Origin: Pseudonocardia thermophila
Lineage (GTDB): Bacteria; Actinomycetota; Actinomycetes; Mycobacteriales; Pseudonocardiaceae
Direction of reading: 5' to 3'
Length of the DNA stretch: 64,000 nucleotides
Assembly (NCBI RefSeq): GCF_900142365.1
Contig: NZ_FRAP01000012.1
Location: 124,001-188,000 of the forward strand
Shown: one piece after another, positions 57,993 to 64,000 of the stretch
Layout: each line of letters starts with the position of its first letter
Numbering within the stretch: the first letter of the stretch is position 1
Translations under genes and position numbers: made by a program
Notes under the pieces: generated by a model
What the model was told of the DNA's origin: nothing
Seen by the model: only the letters and a program-made list of their open reading frames with translations
Database searches by the model: none

Positions 57993-60398
57993 TCAGTCCT
58001 GGCGCTCGGCCGCGGCCTGGTGGGCAGCCCCCTCCAGCTCGGGTACCTGGGGCAGCTGCACGACGGTGGCCGTCTGGCCGCGGCGCAGCTTCACGACCTC
58101 CTCGTGGTACTCCTCCAGCTGCCGCTGGAAGTCCGGATCGGTGTAGATCCGGCCGTCCACGAGCGGGCCGACAGTGCCGGTCATGATCGCCTCGATGTCC
58201 TCGCCGGAGAGCGTCTTGTGGGTCTCCAGCGCGTGCGCGATCGCCAGCACGTACGCCCGGTTCTCCTGAAGGATCTCGCCGGCGCGCTTCAGGGACGCCG
58301 AGAGGTGGTCCTCGATGCGGTCGGCGAGGGCCTGGCGCGCGTTGGGCTCGTCCTCGCGGTGCCCGCGCCCGCCCGGCATACCGATCTGGAACGCCGAGGA
58401 GGACTGGTACGAGGTGACCGTGCTGCCCATGCCCCAGAGCGCTTCCATCTGGGTGGCGACGAGTGTGGCGGAGTGCAGGTCGCCGGAGACGCCCGATGTG
58501 CTGTCGCCGTCGAAGAACATCCGCTCGCCGGCCAGCGAGGCCAGCGAGGTGAGGATGTCCGCCTCGTACTCCGAGCGCCACGTCGTGAACTGGTCCTCCG
58601 GCTTGATGCTGCCGACCATGCCGAGGTAGGTGTCGCCGATCTCGATCGTCGCGATGTTGATCTGCAGGTGTTCGCGGATCCGGTAGGCCACCACGGCGTG
58701 GCAGGCCTCGTGGACGGCGACGGCGTGCCGCTCGCGCTGCACGTAGTCGACGTTCTGCGAGGGGCCGAGCTCCTTGAGGTGCTTGGCCTTGGTGATGTCC
58801 TGCCAGGTGATCACGTCGCGACCGTCGCGGATGGCGATGATCAACGCCTCGTTGACCAGGTCCTTGATCGTGGCACCCGTGGCGTACGGGGTGATCGTGG
58901 CCAGCTTGTCGATCTGCTCGGGCGTCAGCTCGTGCTTGACCTTGTCGAGGTACCCCTGGTACGTGCGCAGCCGGCCCGCTTTGGTCGGGTAGCCGACCTT
59001 GTAGATGCGGTCGATCCGGCCCGGCCGGAGAAGGGCCTCGTCGAGGGCCTCCGGCATGTTGGTGGCCATCATGACGAGGATGCGGTACTTCGGCGGCGGC
59101 TTCGGCCGCATGCCGAGGATCCGTCGTCCGTACCGGTTCAGCAGGCCGCGCGGCTTCTTCAGGCCGGACAGTTCGGTCAGCAGTGCCTGCAACGTGCCCA
59201 TCCCGGCGCCGCCGGCGGCCATGCCGCCCATCACGAACCGGTTCCAGCCGCGCTGCGGCTGGTCCGGCTCGGGCGTCACCGGGTTCAGCGCCGAGCTGGC
59301 GACGAGGTAGCGCGCCGGTTCGGACAGGTAGTGCTGGCCGTGGCAGGCCTGCGGGGAGAACGGGGAGTACCGCCCGGCCCCTCCCGGCCTGACCTGGGCG
59401 AGCGCGCCGCGGCTCCCCAGCGAGTCGGCCTCGTCGAAGAACACGATGACGCCGCCGTAGCGCAGTGCGAGCTTGCGCAGCTTGCGGAACAGCGACTTGA
59501 CCTTGAGGATGCCGACGCCCATGAACATGTTCGTGAACGCGCCGGGATCGACGAACACGTAGGGCTTGCCGGTCTCGCCGGCGACGGCCTCGGCCATCAG
59601 GGTCTTGCCCGTGCCCGGCGGACCCCACAGCAGCAGGCCGGACGGCACGTAGCCGCCCTTCGCCTCGATGGTGTCGGGGTCCTCCAGGAAGACGATGTTC
59701 TCCTTGACCCGCTCGACCACCTGGTCCTGGCCCCAGACGTCGGAGAAGCGGGTCTTGATGTCGTCCGGGAAGTAGGTGTCGACCCCGCCTCGGGTGAGCA
59801 GCCAGAACAGGCCGATGAACTGGAACGCGATGAAGAAGAACGCGAAGACCAGCTGGAAGATCATCGGCAGCGCGTTCCACAGCAGCGCCGGTGCCTCGAA
59901 CAGCGCCAGCAGCGGGGACGTGTCGAGGATCTGCCCGAGGACGACCGCCAGGAGCGCGACGACGAACAGGAACTTGATCAGCCGGGAGAGCCGGTAGCGG
60001 GTCCAGTCCGTCAGCCGCTTCTTCAGGAACCGCTCGGTGCCGCCGAAGACGTACTTGGTCCAGAACGTGTGGTAGCCGCTCCAGAACTCGCTGATCAGGA
60101 AGTGCAGCTGGCGGACGACCTCGATGCCGGCGAGCCAGAGCAGCCACTGGCCGTCCTGCAGCCGAAGCCGCATCGAATCCTCGAACGTCATCAGCGGGTT
60201 GTCCGCGACGTCGGCCCATACGAGCACGAACCACAGCGCCACGAACAGCAGCACCAGCCGGATCCGGTCCCAGAACGGCATCCGTTTGCGGGTGGTCCGC
60301 TCGGTCTTCGGGGTGGGTTCGTGCACCGGTGGGCGCTGTTGCTCGACGGCGGCGCTCTCGACGGCGGTGTTGCCCTCGGGCTCCTGCTGGTCAGTCAT
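57993..60398 (-). CDS. FtsH-like membrane AAA+ metalloprotease with an insertion
   Basis: The 801-residue protein has four membrane segments (about 46-62, 85-104, 141-158, 182-202), then an AAA+ module with Walker A GPPGTGKT (259-266), Walker B VIVFFDEAD (317-324) and the second region of homology LDEALLRPGRIDR (452-464). A C-terminal M41-type protease site follows: H563-E-A-C-H567, with Asp640 in VSGDLHSAT as likely third ligand. Between Walker B and the SRH is an insertion of about 100 residues (331-435) not found in FtsH. Four membrane helices instead of two also set it apart. Its ATG overlaps the stop of a lipoprotein gene. Confidence 0.88.
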   Translation of the reverse strand: MTDQQEPEGNTAVESAAVEQQRPPVHEPTPKTERTTRKRMPFWDRIRLVLLFVALWFVLVWADVADNPLMTFEDSMRLRLQDGQWLLWLAGIEVVRQLHFLISEFWSGYHTFWTKYVFGGTERFLKKRLTDWTRYRLSRLIKFLFVVALLAVVLGQILDTSPLLALFEAPALLWNALPMIFQLVFAFFFIAFQFIGLFWLLTRGGVDTYFPDDIKTRFSDVWGQDQVVERVKENIVFLEDPDTIEAKGGYVPSGLLLWGPPGTGKTLMAEAVAGETGKPYVFVDPGAFTNMFMGVGILKVKSLFRKLRKLALRYGGVIVFFDEADSLGSRGALAQVRPGGAGRYSPFSPQACHGQHYLSEPARYLVASSALNPVTPEPDQPQRGWNRFVMGGMAAGGAGMGTLQALLTELSGLKKPRGLLNRYGRRILGMRPKPPPKYRILVMMATNMPEALDEALLRPGRIDRIYKVGYPTKAGRLRTYQGYLDKVKHELTPEQIDKLATITPYATGATIKDLVNEALIIAIRDGRDVITWQDITKAKHLKELGPSQNVDYVQRERHAVAVHEACHAVVAYRIREHLQINIATIEIGDTYLGMVGSIKPEDQFTTWRSEYEADILTSLASLAGERMFFDGDSTSGVSGDLHSATLVATQMEALWGMGSTVTSYQSSSAFQIGMPGGRGHREDEPNARQALADRIEDHLSASLKRAGEILQENRAYVLAIAHALETHKTLSGEDIEAIMTGTVGPLVDGRIYTDPDFQRQLEEYHEEVVKLRRGQTATVVQLPQVPELEGAAHQAAAERQD

Positions 60399-61060
60399 CA
60401 GTTCTCCCGGACCGTGAACGAGGAGGCCACGGAGTCGATCTCGGCGCCGCGTTCGGCGAAGCACTCGATGGAGCAGCGCAGCATGATCAGGTAGATCTTG
60501 CTGGCGTCGTCGTTGGTGTAGGCGGTCTGGTCGAAGACCTGCGGGGGGCCGCCGTTGATCGCGTAGCTGAAGATCGAGCGCACCCCACGCAGCCCGTCTC
60601 CGGGGGTGAGGGTCTGGTCGGCGTAGAGCGTGAAGTCGTCCAGCCCGGCCACGGGCTGCATCGCCAGCAACGTCCGCGAGCGCTCAGAGACCGGGAAGAC
60701 GAGGTCACGCAGGAAGTCCAGGCTGACGCTGCCGCGCTGCTGCTCCGGGAGGGTGAAGACGACGACCACCATCGCCGGGGCGGACGGCGGGGCCAGCCCC
60801 ATCGCGTGCTCTGCGGTCGGGGCCGCGTCCGCGTCGAAGACCTGCACCCAGTTGAGGCGAGCCGGATCGAGGCCGAACACGCCCTGGGTCGGGGGCACCT
60901 CGGCGGAGACGTCGCGCCAGCTGGTGGGCACCTTCGCGTAGGTGCGCTCCTCCTTGTTCGTGACGTAGGTCCACTCGGGGGCGCCGCAGGCGGTCAGTGC
61001 CAGCGCGGCGGCGAGCACGGCGGCGGCGCCCCACCGCCGGGTCGCGGGTCTGGCCGCCAT
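60398..61060 (-). CDS. Lipoprotein coupled to the AAA+ metalloprotease
   Basis: The 220-residue precursor starts AARPATRRWGAAAVLAAALA and has the lipobox LTAC with Cys25. The mature part (WTYVTNKEERTYAKVPTSW, AMVVVVFTLPEQQR) is strand-rich, with a Cys in MLRCSIEC. No known family is recognised. It would sit on the outer membrane face, while the protease it precedes (one-base overlap) has its AAA+ domain inside. A role as sensor or substrate adaptor is a guess from the coupling. Confidence 0.8.
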   Translation of the reverse strand: MAARPATRRWGAAAVLAAALALTACGAPEWTYVTNKEERTYAKVPTSWRDVSAEVPPTQGVFGLDPARLNWVQVFDADAAPTAEHAMGLAPPSAPAMVVVVFTLPEQQRGSVSLDFLRDLVFPVSERSRTLLAMQPVAGLDDFTLYADQTLTPGDGLRGVRSIFSYAINGGPPQVFDQTAYTNDDASKIYLIMLRCSIECFAERGAEIDSVASSFTVREN

Positions 61061-61223
61061 TCCCCCGAACCTCCTGGCGTGACCTGATCGTGACCTGTCG
61101 AGTATGCGTCACGAACGGTGCCGAGGAATGCGCCGAACGGTTGCGTCGATGTTTCGGAGTGCGCAACCAACGCTCACGACGGTCGGAAACCGGGCAAATT
61201 GGACGGTTGTTCGGCCGGTGCGC

Positions 61224-61793
61224 TCAGGCGAGGCCGAGATCGGCGAGGCCGAGCAGCGCCCGGTACGGGACGCCCTCCGCCTCGATCGCCTCCTTCGCCC
61301 CGGTCTCCCGGTCGACCACCACCGCGACCCCGACGACCGTGGCGCCTGCCTCGCGGACCGCGGCGAGCGCCTCCCGCACCGATCCGCCCGTGGTCGAGGT
61401 GTCCTCGACGACGAGCACCGAGCGGCCCGCGACGTCCGGCCCCTCGATCCGTCGCTGCAGGCCGTGCTGCTTGGTGGACTTGCGCACCACGAACGCGTCC
61501 ACGGGCGGGATCGACGGATCGATCATCCGCTCGGCGACGGTGGCGTGCAGGATCGCGTCGGCGATCGGGTCGGCGCCCAGCGTCAGCCCACCGACCGCCT
61601 CGTAGGACCAGTCCCTGGTCAGCTCGCGCATCAGCCGGCCCACCAGCGGCGCGGCCTGGTGGTGCAGGGTGATCCGGCGCAGGTCCACGTAGTAGTCGGC
61701 CTCCTTGCCCGAGGCCAGCGTGACCTTGCCGTGCACCACCGCGAGCTCCCGGACCAGGGTCGCGAGCTGGTCGCGTTCGCTGTCGCTGCTCAC
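61224..61793 (-). CDS. pyrE: Orotate phosphoribosyltransferase
   Basis: The 189-residue enzyme makes orotidine monophosphate from orotate and PRPP. It carries KVTLASGKEADYYVDLRRIT, GGLTLGADPIADAI, AFVVRKSTKQHGLQRRIEG and the PRPP loop VLVVEDTSTTGGSVREAL. The GTG at 61793 gives the expected N-terminus. The order SpoU-pyrE-DUF-clpB is shared with M. tuberculosis Rv0380c-Rv0384c. Confidence 0.97.
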   Translation of the reverse strand: MSSDSERDQLATLVRELAVVHGKVTLASGKEADYYVDLRRITLHHQAAPLVGRLMRELTRDWSYEAVGGLTLGADPIADAILHATVAERMIDPSIPPVDAFVVRKSTKQHGLQRRIEGPDVAGRSVLVVEDTSTTGGSVREALAAVREAGATVVGVAVVVDRETGAKEAIEAEGVPYRALLGLADLGLA

Positions 61794-61825
61794 CGTCGTC
61801 TCCTCGCTCCGCTGGGGATGATCGT

Positions 61826-62599
61826 TCACGTGCGGTCGCGGTCGCCGAACGCCATCAGCCGCCGCACGAGCGCACGCGGCAGCAGGTCCACGGCCGCCGC
61901 GATCGCCTTGTACTGCACCGACGGCACCGACACGACCTTGCCGCGGGCCAGGTCGGCCAGTGCGTCGGACACGACCCGGTCGGCGTCGAGCCAGAGCGGC
62001 CCGGTGCGCGGGCCGACGTCGATCCCGGCCCGCTCGTGGAACTCGGTGCGCACGAACCCCGGGCACAGCGCCATCGCCCGCACCCGGGTGCCCTCCAGCG
62101 AGCCGGCCACGCCCTCGGTGAACGAGATGACCCAGGCCTTGTCGGCGCCGTAGGTGGTGCCGCGTCCGGCGAGGAAGCCGGCCACGCTGGACACGTTGAT
62201 CACCGCGCCGCGGTTGCGGGCCACCATCGAGGGCAGCGCCGCACGGGTCAGCCGCAGCACCGCGCGGACGTTGAGATCGAGCTGGCGGTCGAGATCGGCC
62301 GGCTCGCACTCCATGAGACCCACGCCGAGCGTCATGCCGGCGTTGTTCACCAGCAGGTCGACGGGGGCGCGATCGGGATCGGCCAGCCGCTCGGCGACCC
62401 GCTCGAGGTCGGCGGCCTTCGTGAGGTCGGCGACCAGCACCTCGGCCGACACACCGAGCGCGCGGGCGGCCGCCGCCGCGGACTCCAGCCGGTCGCGGTC
62501 ACGGGCGACGAGGACGAGGTCGCGGCCGTCGGCGGCCAGGCGCCGCGCGAACGCGGCCCCGATCCCCGACGTGGCTCCGGTGATCAGCGCAGTCGGCAC
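61826..62599 (-). CDS. Short-chain dehydrogenase/reductase
   Basis: The 257-residue protein has [52 protein letters not shown] and the Tyr-x3-Lys pair TYGADKAW. The basic residues in ARDRDRL suggest NADP. The C-terminal part ([19 protein letters not shown]) resembles the DltE/YqjQ-type SDRs often seen near pyrE in actinobacteria. TAGGGT (plus-strand 62606-62611) is 6 bases before the GTG. The substrate is unknown. Confidence 0.92.
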   Translation of the reverse strand: MPTALITGATSGIGAAFARRLAADGRDLVLVARDRDRLESAAAAARALGVSAEVLVADLTKAADLERVAERLADPDRAPVDLLVNNAGMTLGVGLMECEPADLDRQLDLNVRAVLRLTRAALPSMVARNRGAVINVSSVAGFLAGRGTTYGADKAWVISFTEGVAGSLEGTRVRAMALCPGFVRTEFHERAGIDVGPRTGPLWLDADRVVSDALADLARGKVVSVPSVQYKAIAAAVDLLPRALVRRLMAFGDRDRT

Positions 62600-62616
62600 G
62601 CGCCGACCCTACGTGC

Positions 62617-63282
62617 TCAGGTCGTCGAGCCGTGCGTGGCCCCGAGTCCCTGCTCCAGTGCGGTCGCGACCTCCGCGAGATCGGCGAGCAGGTCCTGCAC
62701 CCGGTCGGCGCTGGACCCGAGCGGGGCGGTGGCGAGCACCCACGTCTCCTCGGCCCACAGCAGCTCCACATCGTCCCCGATCGCGTCGGCGGCCTCGGCG
62801 AGCCGCTTGGTCAAGAGCGGGCGCACGGCCTCGGGATCGGAGACGAACGCGTACCGTTCACCGACCGGCTCCAGCAGGTCGAGGCCGGCGTCGTCGGGCA
62901 GCGGCGCGGACGGCAGCCGCAGCTCGACCGCAGCCGGGAGCTGGGCCTGCACCTGGACAGCGGCCAGGATCGAGTTGAGCCGCCCGGCCTGCTCGTGGTC
63001 GAAGACGTAGGCCTGCCGCGGCCCGTCCGGGGTGGGCACGTCGCCGGAGATCAGGTTGCGGGCCACCCCGGGTCCGCCCTGGTGGATGGTGCCGTAGCGC
63101 CAGCGGCTGGGCAGCACCGGATCGGTGTCGAGGAACTCCCAGCCCCGCATCGCCGCCCACCGGCGGCGGTCCTTGACACCGGCCCCGCCGCCGCTGCGCG
63201 CCCGGTCCGCGAAGAGCAGCGCCGCGCCGAGCACGATCGCGATCGCGGCGATGACGAACCACACGGTCGGAGTGAACCCCAC
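62617..63282 (-). CDS. Membrane-anchored conserved protein (Rv0383c-like)
   Basis: The 221-residue protein starts with one membrane helix ([19 protein letters not shown]). A soluble domain follows, with [31 protein letters not shown] and [15 protein letters not shown]. It is probably the counterpart of M. tuberculosis Rv0383c, next to clpB, of unknown function. GTG 63282 is preferred to GTG 63288 because the TACTCT -10 (plus-strand 63291-63296) is only 2 bases from the latter but 8 from the former. Confidence 0.82.
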   Translation of the reverse strand: MGFTPTVWFVIAAIAIVLGAALLFADRARSGGGAGVKDRRRWAAMRGWEFLDTDPVLPSRWRYGTIHQGGPGVARNLISGDVPTPDGPRQAYVFDHEQAGRLNSILAAVQVQAQLPAAVELRLPSAPLPDDAGLDLLEPVGERYAFVSDPEAVRPLLTKRLAEAADAIGDDVELLWAEETWVLATAPLGSSADRVQDLLADLAEVATALEQGLGATHGSTT

Positions 63283-63349
63283 GGGCACGGAGAGTAGACC
63301 TCGACCGGGCCGGCACCGCGCAGTAACACGCGACGAACGGCACTTTCGT

Positions 63350-63387
63350 GAGCTGCCTTCGTGAGCAGCTGCTCACGAAGGCAGCTC
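63350..63387. repeat. Perfect 38-base palindrome between clpB and the Rv0383c-like gene
   Basis: Two 19-base arms starting GAGCTGCCTTCGTGAG meet with no spacer (centre 63368/63369). The sequence before it, GAACGGCACTTTCGTGAG, partly repeats the arm. It lies about 175 bases past the clpB stop and 70 bases before the next start. It may terminate clpB transcription or be a member of a dispersed repeat family. Confidence 0.75.
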
Positions 63388-63560
63388 CTACCGGACGCGA
63401 TCCACCTCGACGGCACCCGGCCCGGTACCCCGGACCGTCGCACCGCACCTGGAGCACCACCGGAGGGTGACCACGACACGCGCGGGCGCGCGAGCCGCCT
63501 CTGCGACGGAGCAGCGGAGCGCCATCGACACGGTGCCGTTCGTCGGGAAACCCGGAGGGC

Positions 63561-64000
63561 TCAGACGGTCACCGGGAGTGCCCGGCCGACGATCAGCCCG
63601 CCGGTGCCGCCCTCCGCGGACGGGTCCAGGTCGACCCGCACGGTGTCGCCCTCGCGCACGTCGCCGGAGAGCAGCTGCTTGGCCAGTTGGTCACCGATCG
63701 CCGACTGGACCAGCCGCCGCAGCGGCCGGGCCCCGTAGACCGGGTCGAAGCCGTTGAGCGCGAGCCACTCGCGGGCCGCGTCGCTGACGTCGAGCGTGAG
63801 CCGCTTCTTCGCCAGCCGATCGCGCAGCCTGCGCAGCTGGATGTCGACGATGTGCGTCAGCTCCTCGGTCGACAGCGCGTGGAAGACCACCACGTCGTCG
63901 AGCCGGTTGAGGAACTCCGGCTTGAAGTGCTGGCGCACGATCGCCATGACGGCGTCCTTGCGCTCCTTGTCGTCGAGCGACGGGTCGGCGATGGCCTGGC
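63561..64000 (-). CDS. clpB: ClpB disaggregase, C-terminal part (5' end off the window)
   Basis: The visible 146 residues read VMAIVRQHFKPEFLNRLDDV, VDIQLRRLRDRLAKKRLTLD, NGFDPVYGARPLRRLVQ and IGDQLAKQLLSGDV, the D2 small domain of ClpB with the conserved PEFLNRLDD and GARPLRR (sensor 2). ClpB extracts proteins from aggregates with DnaK. The start lies beyond the right edge. Its position after pyrE and the Rv0383c-like gene matches M. tuberculosis clpB (Rv0384c). Confidence 0.96.
   Translation of the reverse strand, partial: QAIADPSLDDKERKDAVMAIVRQHFKPEFLNRLDDVVVFHALSTEELTHIVDIQLRRLRDRLAKKRLTLDVSDAAREWLALNGFDPVYGARPLRRLVQSAIGDQLAKQLLSGDVREGDTVRVDLDPSAEGGTGGLIVGRALPVTV

Overview
The window is high-G+C actinobacterial chromosome, most likely Pseudonocardiaceae and plausibly Pseudonocardia. 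The basis is the strongly G/C-ending codon use, the many actinobacterial families (DUF5318, DUF3151, DUF3040, DUF3558, ECF42 sigma factor, GT87) and a gene order shared with Mycobacterium. No rRNA, tRNA, CRISPR array, insertion sequence, prophage or biosynthetic cluster was seen.

Layout. (1) 1-3.1 kb: the end of an MFS exporter, a YqgE/AlgH protein, and two decayed genes (DUF998 and an ECF42 sigma factor). (2) 3.1-6.7 kb: an SdpI-like membrane protein diverging from leuS, which has a leucine leader peptide and an attenuator-like terminator. (3) 6.7-12.2 kb: accessory genes, namely a frameshifted ABM monooxygenase, a UPF0158-nucleotidyltransferase plus HEPN pair, a frameshifted DUF998 gene, a DGPF/YCII protein, and an ECF42 sigma factor fused in frame to a truncated tyrosine-recombinase-like domain. 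(4) 12.2-25.6 kb: a core block with an NlpC/P60 hydrolase, ino1, DUF5318, ponA, GT87, Nudix, a second GT87, endonuclease IV-like, rpsF-ssb-rpsR-rplI and dnaB. The dnaB promoter carries a consensus actinobacterial SOS box and lies next to a small DnaA-box cluster. (5) 25.6-28.5 kb: beta-ketoadipate-type genes (hydrolase plus two CoA-transferase subunits) interrupted by a 22-bp repeat array. (6) 28.5-44.6 kb: transporters, an amidohydrolase, a NYN protein, a thioesterase, a stand-alone nitric oxide synthase oxygenase, trmB, tldD/tldE, and a TetR/MFS pair with a palindromic operator. (7) 44.7-64 kb: a second conserved block with purA, fba, a sigma factor, DedA, GH76, HAD, a SpoU methyltransferase, a large FtsH-like AAA+ metalloprotease with a lipoprotein, pyrE, and clpB running off the right edge.

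Two themes run through the window. Many genes have a TANNNT -10 element only 6-8 bases before the start codon, which points to widespread leaderless transcription and helps fix start sites. Gene decay (frameshifts, internal deletions, fused remnants) affects only accessory genes while every conserved gene reads intact. This suggests real erosion of acquired or duplicated modules between stable housekeeping blocks rather than random sequencing error.

The strongest candidates for undescribed biology are the sigma factor-recombinase fusion, the UPF0158-MNT/HEPN pair with a degenerate nucleotidyltransferase site, the paired inverted GCGAGTC repeat arrays, and the AAA+ metalloprotease-lipoprotein pair.
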